Below the pieces are notes generated by a model. The model had not been told where the DNA came from. It saw only the letters and a list, made by a program, of their open reading frames with translations, and searched no databases. A stretch of 7,307 bases of DNA from Caldifarciminota bacterium (GTDB lineage Bacteria; Hydrothermota; UBA3072; WFRC01), in NCBI GenBank assembly GCA_015486685.1, contig WFRC01000313.1, forward strand, positions 1 through 7,307. Reading direction: 5' to 3'. A program made the translations under genes and the position numbers. Numbering within the stretch: position 1 is the stretch's first letter; each line of letters opens with the position of its first letter. Shown one piece after another: positions 1 through 5,696 of the stretch.

Positions 1-2
1 CT

Positions 3-23
3 TTACGCCTTACGCTTCACGCT
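3..23. repeat. Tandem array, 7-bp period (GCCTTAC type)
   Basis: Three units in register: TTACGCC, TTACGCT, TCACGCT. The array may begin left of the window. It is the inverted counterpart of the CGTAAGG array at 1514-1548. Confidence 0.75.
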
Positions 24-27
24 CTTT

Positions 28-62
28 TCAACCTCTCACTTCTTAGTTCTCACTTCCTACTT
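28..62. repeat. Tandem array, 7-bp period (CTCACTT type)
   Basis: Five units in exact 7-bp register: TCAACCT, CTCACTT, CTTAGTT, CTCACTT, CCTACTT. It is separated from the preceding array by 4 bp and ends 5 bp before the palindromic element. Confidence 0.8.
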
Positions 63-67
63 CTCCG

Positions 68-141
68 TGTCATTGCGAGCCTACCAGAGGTAGGCGTGGA
101 AGTCGCAGACGTGAGCGAGTGAAGCGAGCGAACAATCTCAT
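68..141. repeat. Palindromic dispersed element, half-length copy
   Basis: It begins with TGTCATTGCGAG (68-79), identical to the left end of the element at 1581, and ends with a 31-bp block (111-141) that matches 1622-1652 at 26 of 31 positions; four of the five differences are transitions. The middle parts (80-110 against 1593-1621) do not align well. The right half carrying CTCGCAATGACA is absent, so this copy is a solo half. Confidence 0.8.
79..95. repeat. Perfect hairpin inside the half-length element
   Basis: GCCTACC (79-85) and GGTAGGC (89-95) form a perfect 7-bp stem with the 3-nt loop AGA. The full-length copy at 1581 has unrelated sequence in the corresponding position, so this hairpin is specific to the left copy. 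Confidence 0.75.
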
Positions 142-163
142 CTGTTTTTCCTTTATTTCGTTC

Positions 164-198
164 TTAACTTTTAACTTTTAACTTTCAACATTACAACT
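164..198. repeat. Tandem array, 7-bp period (TTAACTT type)
   Basis: Three identical units TTAACTT (164-184) are followed by the diverged TCAACAT and TACAACT. Confidence 0.85.
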
Positions 199-230
199 TT
201 TCCCGTATCACCGTTCTTGGTAAAATAATC

Positions 231-246
231 GGGATTAGGAAATCCC
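231..246. repeat. Small palindrome, GGGATT/AATCCC hairpin
   Basis: GGGATT (231-236) and AATCCC (241-246) form a perfect 6-bp stem with a 4-nt loop. On the minus strand it is followed by GATTATTTTA, which is too weak a T-tract to call a terminator of the glycosyltransferase transcript with confidence. It may be a remnant of another dispersed palindromic repeat. Confidence 0.5.
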
Positions 247-278
247 TCCTACATCAATCTGGCAAATATCCTTTTGGC

Positions 279-307
279 GGTCAGCGGTAAGCGGATAGCG
301 GTTAGCG
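279..307. repeat. Tandem array, 7-bp period (GGTTAGC type)
   Basis: Four units in perfect register: GGTCAGC, GGTAAGC, GGATAGC, GGTTAGC, plus one base. Positions 1-2 and 5-7 are invariant and only positions 3 and 4 vary. Confidence 0.88.
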
Positions 308-316
308 TCTTCATTC

Positions 317-337
317 CTTTCAACATTTAACCTTTAA
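317..337. repeat. Heptamer array (CTTTAA type) containing the glycosyltransferase stop codon
   Basis: Units CTTTCAA, CATTTAA and CCTTTAA are in 7-bp register. The stop codon of the glycosyltransferase (329-327 on the minus strand) and its last codons lie in this array, so the final residues TVKG are repeat-derived. Confidence 0.65.
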
Positions 338-1436
338 CTGTCCTTTTTATTATTTCATCTACTTCTTCCGCGGTTTTTTCCCATACAAATTTTTCTGCCC
401 ATTCCCTTGCATTTTTTCCCATCTCTTTCATAATTTCCCTATTTTTAATCACATATTTTATATATTTGCTTAACTTCTCTATATCTCCATAAGGATAAAT
501 AAAGCCTGTTTTCTGATGGACAACAGTTTCCCTTAATCCCGGGCTATCTGGTACAATAGAAAGTGTGCCTGATGCCTGGGCTTCCATACTCGTCAATCCC
601 CAACCCTCTTTTGCAGAAGTATTTACAGATATCCATGCCTCTCTTAAAATCTTTGCCTTTTCATCCTCACTTACAAAACCTGTAAACTCTACTACTTTAT
701 TAAGTTTTATTTTTCTGATAATTTTCTTTAATCTTACAATATCATCTCCCCCACCAACAATCTTTACATCAAATTTTTGATTATCATCTTTCAAAAGGGA
801 TAACGCCTGTAAAAATATATCCACCTTTTTATACCTTTTTAATCTACCTACAAGCACAATAAGGGGTATCTCTGATTTTTTTGCTGGATGATATTTTACC
901 AGGTCAACACCTGAGTACACAATTTTCACATTCTTTTCTGAAATCCCATATTCTACAAGGTCATCCTTTGTACTTTTAGAAACGCTTATAAATGGAATAT
1001 CTTTATAAAAGTAGGGGATTAACTTTTCGGTTAAATATACATATAATCCAAAAATAGGGTTTGTCTCCTGAAATATTACCTCTCCAAAAAGATGATGCAC
1101 AATCCCCACTCTTTTTTGTTTAATATAAAATCTGCCAAAAAATGGTATTTTGTTTATATCCTCTATTACTATGTCAAACTGATATTTTTCCTGAAGTTTT
1201 CTATATGCCTTCGGCACATAAAAGTTAAATGTATTTCTTCCGCCAATACGATGGATAATAATACCGTCGATTACCTCTTCTGATAAGCACCCTTTACATT
1301 GACAGCAAAGCAGATGTATTTCATACTTATCTGTTAGCCTCTTAAGTATCTCAAATAAACGCACTTCGGCTCCCCCGGCATAGGGATTTTTTATATCCTG
1401 CCAGTTTATGATAAGAATTTCCTCAGGAGAATTCAT
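327..1436 (-). CDS. GT4-type glycosyltransferase
   Basis: This 369-residue GT-B glycosyltransferase should transfer a sugar from a nucleotide-sugar donor to a surface-glycan or glycolipid acceptor at the cytoplasmic side. The N-terminal acceptor domain opens with INWQDIKNPYAGGAEVRLFEI (10-30), a signature of GT4 enzymes. The donor domain contains VLVGRLKRYKKVDIFLQA (194-211), VGGGDD (227-232) and the retaining-enzyme E-x7-E motif EGWGLTSME (277-285), followed by SPGLRETV (298-305). Length is normal and no catalytic part is missing. The ATG at 1436 is preceded directly by an in-frame TAA, so no longer start exists. There is no Shine-Dalgarno, and an 8-bp tandem array lies just upstream. The stop codon (329-327) lies inside another degenerate repeat array. 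The gene stands alone between two repeat islands, so no pathway or acceptor can be named from context. Confidence 0.92.
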   Translation of the reverse strand: MNSPEEILIINWQDIKNPYAGGAEVRLFEILKRLTDKYEIHLLCCQCKGCLSEEVIDGIIIHRIGGRNTFNFYVPKAYRKLQEKYQFDIVIEDINKIPFFGRFYIKQKRVGIVHHLFGEVIFQETNPIFGLYVYLTEKLIPYFYKDIPFISVSKSTKDDLVEYGISEKNVKIVYSGVDLVKYHPAKKSEIPLIVLVGRLKRYKKVDIFLQALSLLKDDNQKFDVKIVGGGDDIVRLKKIIRKIKLNKVVEFTGFVSEDEKAKILREAWISVNTSAKEGWGLTSMEAQASGTLSIVPDSPGLRETVVHQKTGFIYPYGDIEKLSKYIKYVIKNREIMKEMGKNAREWAEKFVWEKTAEEVDEIIKRTVKG

Positions 1437-1445
1437 TTAGGAAAA

Positions 1446-1482
1446 GTGAATGAGTGGATGAGTGAATGGGTAGATGAGTTAG
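1446..1482. repeat. Tandem array, 8-bp period (GTGAATGA type)
   Basis: Four consecutive 8-mers, GTGAATGA, GTGGATGA, GTGAATGG and GTAGATGA (1446-1477), are in exact register and followed by a decayed GTTAG. It begins 9 nt upstream of the glycosyltransferase ATG. Confidence 0.85.
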
Positions 1483-1513
1483 AAAAAGAAATCCATTGCA
1501 AAATGAAAAAGAC

Positions 1514-1548
1514 CGTGAGGCGTAAGGCGTAAATCGTAATTCGTAAGA
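1514..1548. repeat. Tandem array, 7-bp period (CGTAAGG type)
   Basis: Five units in perfect 7-bp register: CGTGAGG, CGTAAGG, CGTAAAT, CGTAATT, CGTAAGA. Positions 1-3 and 5 of the unit are invariant, while position 4 and the last two vary. The unit is the reverse complement of the GCCTTAC-type array at 3-23. Confidence 0.9.
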
Positions 1549-1580
1549 AAGACAGCCGGTAGCGGAGTCTGTGCCCAAAT

Positions 1581-1707
1581 TGTCATTGCGAGGGGATGAA
1601 ACGACCGAAGAAGCCAAAGGCGTGAGTGAGCGAAGCGAATGAACACTCTCATAAGACCTTGGCAACCAATGAGATTGCCACGCTCCCGTTGGTCGCTCGC
1701 AATGACA
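1581..1707. repeat. Palindromic dispersed element, full-length copy
   Basis: TGTCATTGCGAG (1581-1592) and CTCGCAATGACA (1696-1707) are perfect 12-bp terminal inverted repeats 127 bp end to end. The interior has further inverted pairs: TCTCAT (1647-1652) with ATGAGA (1669-1674), and GGCAA (1661-1665) with TTGCC (1675-1679). The left half (1581-1652) is related to the element at 68-141. The sequence resembles GTCATTGCGAG...CTCGCAATGAC elements that recur in many bacterial genomes. No transposase gene is present, so it would be a non-autonomous or RNA-hairpin-type repeat. Confidence 0.85.
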
Positions 1708-1733
1708 GTATAAGGGTTTTAACCCAATCGCGG

Positions 1734-1758
1734 AGATTAGCGGTAGGTGGTTAGCGTT
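1734..1758. repeat. Degenerate heptamer array (GGTTAGC type)
   Basis: Imperfect 7-mers TAGCGGT, AGGTGGT and TAGCGTT (1738-1758) follow GCGGAGAT. The array shares GGTTAGCG with the one at 279-307 in the same orientation. It ends 2 bp before the DUF4340 stop codon. Confidence 0.6.
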
Positions 1759-1760
1759 TC

Positions 1761-2573
1761 TCACTTTTTCTGATTAAGGTTTAACAGATTTATCATATAC
1801 CGAGAGTTCACCTCAAAAATTGTTGAATCATTTTTTAATATATAGTGAGAACCAATTTGTTTTGATATTTTGAAACTGTCTATTTTATCAGAGGCATATA
1901 AAATCACCTTATATGGAAATTTCTCTTTTGTCGTATCTGAAAATGCAAATATCCTTGTTTTATAAATCTGTTTTAGAGCCTTATTAAATGTACTATCTGC
2001 CTTCACTTCTTTAGAAATAAACCTTCCATATCTATAAAATTTTAAGGAATCTACCCCATTTTTATTCAGAAAGACAATAGACTTGTCACGCCAATCAAAA
2101 GGTTTATTACTTAAAAAATATGGAGTAAAACCATAAGCCGTATATATGCCTTTATCTCCTGTTTTCTTCAGAAAAAACGCATCAGGAACAGCAGCAGATT
2201 TACCTACAAGAAATTTTACACTATCATCGTCAAAAAATATAGAAACTCTCTTACTATTTTCTATAAACCCATAATCTGGATAATATAAACTATCTACAAC
2301 AGCATAATCGCCTAATTCCAACTCCTTTAATTTTTTAAGTCTAATGTTAATATAGTCCTTATCTACACTATAATGTATGGGTGATTTAATCGCCCATTTG
2401 TTCTTCTCTCTAACAATATCAAGGCTATCTACCCGAATTTCAGAAATACTTGCATCAGCAGGTATTAATGATATATTAGACGATTTTAGGAGGTTCCCTT
2501 TATAAATTAGTAAGAAACCTATAAGTATTACAATTATTACTATCAAAATTATACTATTTTTTAACCAGCGCAT
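1761..2573 (-). CDS. DUF4340-type membrane-anchored protein, partner of the GldF-GldG fusion
   Basis: This 270-residue protein has one N-terminal hydrophobic segment (about 6-24, preceded by MRWLKN) that should anchor it with the rest outside the membrane. The body resembles DUF4340 proteins. The repeated unit pattern KWAIKSPIHYSVDKDYINIRLKKLKELE (split here as KWAIKSPIHYSV, then DKDYINIRLKKLKELE) occupies about 59-86, followed by YGFIENSKRVSIFF at 101-114 and FDWRDKSIVFL at 159-169. No catalytic motif is recognised. DUF4340 genes are commonly found beside GldG-type permease genes, and here the start overlaps the permease stop by 20 bp with a strong Shine-Dalgarno sequence, so a structural or accessory role in the same complex is inferred. 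Many DUF4340 proteins are longer than this and contain more than one copy of the unit; this one is compact. The TGA stop at 1761 lies next to a degenerate heptamer array. Confidence 0.8.
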   Translation of the reverse strand: MRWLKNSIILIVIIVILIGFLLIYKGNLLKSSNISLIPADASISEIRVDSLDIVREKNKWAIKSPIHYSVDKDYINIRLKKLKELELGDYAVVDSLYYPDYGFIENSKRVSIFFDDDSVKFLVGKSAAVPDAFFLKKTGDKGIYTAYGFTPYFLSNKPFDWRDKSIVFLNKNGVDSLKFYRYGRFISKEVKADSTFNKALKQIYKTRIFAFSDTTKEKFPYKVILYASDKIDSFKISKQIGSHYILKNDSTIFEVNSRYMINLLNLNQKK

Positions 2574-4713
2574 ACTTCCTCCTCTGCCATCTTGTTATGC
2601 CATATCCAACCATAATAAAAATAGGCAAAAGTATATTTATTAAAATAAATGCAATCCTGCCCCCGTAAGAAGGAGTTTTTATCAAAGAAACACCTGTATT
2701 TTTAGAACGGATAGAAATGAGATCTGGAGATTCCATAATCCAGTCTAAAAGATTCAGAAACAATTTCACAGAAGTATCACTCAAAAAATTCTTATCTGTC
2801 AGCATACCTGTCCCACATAGGATAATCCTTGCAGAATCCCTGGCACCCTGTTTAAATGGAGAAATATATTTTGTAATATCATATGAAATCAAAGGAAATG
2901 GCCCCATTTGTGCCTTTTTAGTAGGATTATATGTTATAGAGGGATTTAGATATGAAGGCATTTTTAATATCCAGCTCCGTTTTGAAGAATATGCAATTCC
3001 CTTTCCACCTTTAATAGCACTTGCAAATGGTATTATTGTATTCTGTAATGGAGATAGAAATTCTCTTAAATCTTTACACATAATTATAGGGGGAAATGGC
3101 AAATAACTTGTAACATTGTAAATCCCTCTTCTCTGGATTATCCCAACGGATTGGTTTACCTTATCAAGGATAATACCATCTTCCAACGAAAGTCCAAATT
3201 GATGGATAATTGTATCGAGGTTTGTTTTAACCTCCATAGCAAAGAAATTTTTTGTATCAAATATATATTTACCCAAAAAGATAGCAAGGTTTTTTCCTGA
3301 TATTATTGCACTATCAATCTTTTTTAAGGCAGTTGAATCAAAAGGAGCAGTTGGACAGTTAATAACAATTGCATCTGCATCATCTGGAATACTATCCTTT
3401 GCAATATTTACATAAATAAGATTATAATTTTTCGTCAAATAATCCTGAATACTTTTTACAGGTTTTATTTCCATATTTCCTCTTAAAAATACAATCTTCT
3501 TCTCTCTGGTAGAAAGCATCTTTTTTATTCTACTTGTAATTTCATATTCCAGATTTGATGGATTATTTACGACAGGGATTACATCACCCTTTGGACCTAC
3601 CTGAATAAATAATCCCATATATCCTTCTCTTACCTGATATTTACTTGCCCCCGTTTCAGTAAAAGAAAGTGGAGCAATACCCAGATTTAATGCCTCACGC
3701 TTTTTCTTCTCTCTTATAGGGTCTATGAATTTAACCTTTACCTTCCTTCTGGAACGAATCTTATACTCAATCAAAACATCTCTGACATATTTACTCTGTA
3801 TATTGTACGGGAATGGCAGGTCACTTGAAATATACGCCTTTATTTCTATAGGCAATTGTGATTTCCTGATGATTCTTATACTGGCAGGAGAAAGTGAATA
3901 TTGATGGTTTTTCGTAAAATCAAACCTGAAAAAAAGATAGAAAGAAAATATATTGATAATAACAATAATGACAAAGCTTAAAATAAGATTGCTGATTCTC
4001 TGAGGAATATCCCTGTATCTCCTGTAAACGCCTGCGGTTAAATACAGAAAAAGAAATGCGAGAGAAAGGAGGTAAATTATATCCTTTGTATCCATTACCC
4101 CTCTAATAAATCCACTATAATGGCTATCAAAACCAAGGAAATCAAAGAAGGGAGCAAGACCAGTAGGTAATGCAGGTGAAATTTTGCCTATAAAAAAGAA
4201 AAAGAATAGAATTGCAAAACCAATAATATAGCCTCCAACAGCACTTTTTGTCAAAGAAGAAGAAAAAATGCCAATAGATATAGCAGAAATAGCAATAAGT
4301 ATAAGCCCTATATATGATGTAAATAAAGGTCCTATATCTATTTTCCCAAGGAATAACAATGTAATGGGAAATATCAGGGTTGGCAAAATTATAATCCCAA
4401 ATAAGGATATAAGGGCAAGAAATTTTCCTAAAATAATATCTAAATGAGATAAAGGCATTGATGATAAGACTTCTATAGTTCCTGCCTTTTCCTCGTCTGC
4501 AATAGACCTCATTGTAAGTGCAGGAATCAAAAAGAGCAAAAGAAATGGAGCAATATTAAAAAATGGTGATAGATTTGCTTCCCTTCTGATAAATACAAAA
4601 TATGAAAAGTACCATCCTGATATACCTAAAAAGATTATAGCAATAATATAATTTACCGTAAAATTTAATAATTGTCTTATTTCTTTTGAAAATACAAGAA
4701 AAGTCTTCCTCAT
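2554..4713 (-). CDS. ABC-2 permease fused to GldG-type auxiliary domain (GldF-GldG fusion)
   Basis: This 719-residue protein joins two parts that are separate in classical Gld systems. Residues 1 to about 230 are an ABC-2 permease (GldF-like) with hydrophobic segments near 20-42, 53-68, 98-122, 131-153, 157-175 and 211-229, and the motif RSIADEEKAGTIEVLSSMPLS at 69-89, typical of ABC2_membrane_2 proteins. A further membrane segment at about 242-263 leads into FRFDFTKNHQYSLSPAS, the characteristic opening of GldG/ABC_transp_aux (IFT52-like) domains. This large region (about 264-685) should lie outside the membrane. A C-terminal helix at about 687-709 ends in the basic tail RWQRRKYALVKK, consistent with a cytoplasmic end. 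The ATPase upstream (4-bp overlap) should power it and the DUF4340 gene downstream (20-bp overlap) probably encodes a partner. The cargo is not deducible, and gliding should not be assumed. The reading frame is intact. Confidence 0.88.
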   Translation of the reverse strand: MRKTFLVFSKEIRQLLNFTVNYIIAIIFLGISGWYFSYFVFIRREANLSPFFNIAPFLLLFLIPALTMRSIADEEKAGTIEVLSSMPLSHLDIILGKFLALISLFGIIILPTLIFPITLLFLGKIDIGPLFTSYIGLILIAISAISIGIFSSSLTKSAVGGYIIGFAILFFFFFIGKISPALPTGLAPFFDFLGFDSHYSGFIRGVMDTKDIIYLLSLAFLFLYLTAGVYRRYRDIPQRISNLILSFVIIVIINIFSFYLFFRFDFTKNHQYSLSPASIRIIRKSQLPIEIKAYISSDLPFPYNIQSKYVRDVLIEYKIRSRRKVKVKFIDPIREKKKREALNLGIAPLSFTETGASKYQVREGYMGLFIQVGPKGDVIPVVNNPSNLEYEITSRIKKMLSTREKKIVFLRGNMEIKPVKSIQDYLTKNYNLIYVNIAKDSIPDDADAIVINCPTAPFDSTALKKIDSAIISGKNLAIFLGKYIFDTKNFFAMEVKTNLDTIIHQFGLSLEDGIILDKVNQSVGIIQRRGIYNVTSYLPFPPIIMCKDLREFLSPLQNTIIPFASAIKGGKGIAYSSKRSWILKMPSYLNPSITYNPTKKAQMGPFPLISYDITKYISPFKQGARDSARIILCGTGMLTDKNFLSDTSVKLFLNLLDWIMESPDLISIRSKNTGVSLIKTPSYGGRIAFILINILLPIFIMVGYGITRWQRRKYALVKK
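2578..2583 (-). promoter_or_regulatory. Shine-Dalgarno for the DUF4340 gene
   Basis: AGGAGG, within a longer AGAGGAGGAAGT purine run, precedes the ATG at 2573 by 4 nt and lies inside the 3' end of the permease fusion. It supports the overlapping start. Confidence 0.75.
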
Positions 4714-5621
4714 TTTGTCAACTCCTTAAACACATCCTCCAGTGAAGCAACCTTCCTGTGCATTTCAATGATAATAAATTTGTTTTTAACGCTGACATTA
4801 TAAATCTCCTCACGCACATCTTCTGAAGTCCTTAAAGAAAGTGAAATAATCCCATCATTTTCATTTTCAACCTCCACTTTACCAAACTTCTCTATTGCGT
4901 TAATAATCTTTTCTCTATCCCCTTTTATTTCCAATCTTAACCATTCCTGACCTGTAGATAATTTCGACAAATTCTCCTTCATCTCATCTGCTACAATCTT
5001 ACCTTTATTTATAATAAGCACCCTCGTAGATGTTGTCTCTGCCTCGGAAAGTATATGAGTACTGATAATTAATGTCTTTTGTTTGGCAAGCGATTTTATC
5101 AATTCTCTCATCTCTACTACTTGAAGGGGGTCTAATCCACTTGTAGGCTCATCTAAAAGGAGAATGTCCGGATTATGAATCATTGCCTGAGCAATCCCTA
5201 CACGCTGTCTAAATCCCCTTGATAACTCACCTATCATCCTACCCATAACCTCTGATAGCCCTGCAAGGTGTACCACCTCTTCTATACGGAATTTTTTCTT
5301 TTCCTTTTCAATCTCGCGAAGATTTGCTATAACATCAAGATATTCATAAACATACATATCATTGTATAAAGGATTATTTTCAGGCAGATATCCAATAAAG
5401 GATTTTGTTTTTATAGGCTCTACAGAAACATCCATATCCTTCACTTTAATAGAACCTTCATCCGGGTGTAAAAAACCTGTGATTAGACGCATAGTAGTAG
5501 TTTTACCTGCCCCGTTGGGACCTAAAAACCCTACAATTTCACCTTTCTTGATACTGAATGAAACATTATCAACCGCTTTTACATTATTAAAGTTTTTTGT
5601 TATATTTTTAAGTTCAATCAT
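4710..5621 (-). CDS. ABC transporter ATP-binding protein, GldA-like (ABC-2 type)
   Basis: This 303-residue cytoplasmic ATPase should drive the membrane protein encoded directly downstream. Motifs in order: Walker A GPNGAGKTT at 34-42; Q-loop region GYLPENNPLY at 77-86, with glutamate at the usual glutamine position; signature-type LSRGFRQR at 133-140; Walker B ILLLDEP at 153-159; D-loop SGLD at 161-164; H-loop His189. Residues about 225-303 form the C-terminal extension common in GldA/NatA/CcmA-like ATPases and end in SLEDVFKELT. The ATG at 5621 is chosen because the family fold begins at MIELKNITKNF. A longer TTG version (5681) would add 20 residues that read through the promoter-like sequence. 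GldA works in Bacteroidetes gliding and type IX secretion-linked machinery, but close homologues are widespread in non-gliding bacteria, so the substrate is unknown. Its stop overlaps the next start as ATGA. Confidence 0.93.
   Translation of the reverse strand: MIELKNITKNFNNVKAVDNVSFSIKKGEIVGFLGPNGAGKTTTMRLITGFLHPDEGSIKVKDMDVSVEPIKTKSFIGYLPENNPLYNDMYVYEYLDVIANLREIEKEKKKFRIEEVVHLAGLSEVMGRMIGELSRGFRQRVGIAQAMIHNPDILLLDEPTSGLDPLQVVEMRELIKSLAKQKTLIISTHILSEAETTSTRVLIINKGKIVADEMKENLSKLSTGQEWLRLEIKGDREKIINAIEKFGKVEVENENDGIISLSLRTSEDVREEIYNVSVKNKFIIIEMHRKVASLEDVFKELTK
4722..4727 (-). promoter_or_regulatory. Shine-Dalgarno for the GldF-GldG fusion
   Basis: AAGGAG lies 8 nt upstream of the ATG at 4713, inside the last codons of the ATPase gene. 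Together with the ATGA stop-start overlap it fixes the start and points to translational coupling. Confidence 0.8.
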
Positions 5622-5628
5622 AGGATAA

Positions 5629-5656
5629 AAAATACATACGAAATTAAATTTGTCAA
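5629..5656 (-). promoter_or_regulatory. Putative sigma-70-type promoter for the ABC unit, possibly leaderless
   Basis: On the minus strand a perfect TTGACA (5656-5651) is followed after 16 nt by TATTTT (5634-5629), a 4/6 match to TATAAT. Transcription starting about 7 nt downstream of the -10 would begin at or next to the ATG at 5621. No Shine-Dalgarno lies in front of that ATG, which fits a leaderless message. The -35 match is good and the -10 is only fair. A Bacteroidetes-type promoter (TAnnTTTG) is not seen here. This is a prediction from sequence only. Confidence 0.5.
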
Positions 5657-5696
5657 GACCCAAAAAAAATGGTATTTTCAATAAGTGATAAGCATC

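Larger units (their letters stand above)
1..326. other. Repeat-rich intergenic island downstream of the glycosyltransferase gene
   Basis: No credible gene is seen in these 326 bp. They contain five degenerate short tandem arrays (3-23, 28-62, 164-198, 279-307, 317-337, the last running into the coding end), one half-length palindromic element (68-141) and a hairpin (231-246). The remaining 199-278 stretch is unassigned apart from the hairpin. The island continues beyond the left edge of the window. Confidence 0.75.
1437..1760. other. Repeat-rich intergenic island between DUF4340 and glycosyltransferase genes
   Basis: These 324 bp hold no credible gene. From left to right they contain an 8-bp-period array, a 7-bp-period array, a 127-bp palindromic element with 12-bp terminal inverted repeats, a small GGGTTTTAACCC palindrome (1714-1725) and a degenerate GGTTAGC-type array touching the DUF4340 stop. 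The island looks more GC-rich than the neighbouring genes. No convincing promoter for the glycosyltransferase was found. Confidence 0.8.

Noticed and set aside
279..307. GGTTAGC heptamers as telomere-like or replication-origin iterons.
   Set aside because: The units are few and degenerate, several unrelated units share the same period, and no replication initiator gene or chromosome end is present.
3..337. Reading the short tandem arrays as a CRISPR array.
   Set aside because: The units are 7 bp, contiguous and degenerate, with no spacers and no cas genes nearby.
1714..1725. GGGTTTTAACCC as a terminator of the ABC unit.
   Set aside because: The stem is only 4-5 bp with a minimal loop and no T-tract follows on the minus strand.
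1437..1760. A diversity-generating retroelement variable region behind the column-restricted heptamer variation.
   Set aside because: There is no reverse transcriptase gene, no template/variable pair of useful length, and variation is not confined to adenine positions.
1423..1764. A 113-codon minus-strand open frame across the repeat island.
   Set aside because: It is a translation of the palindromic element and arrays (residues such as CHCERPTGAWQSH and SSPRNDN are typical of this repeat when translated), has no Shine-Dalgarno, and overlaps the start of the glycosyltransferase.
5622..5681. A 20-residue N-terminal extension of the ATPase from a TTG at 5681.
   Set aside because: The extra residues read through the TTGACA promoter-like sequence and precede the normal family start MIELKNITKNF; there is no good ribosome-binding site for the TTG.
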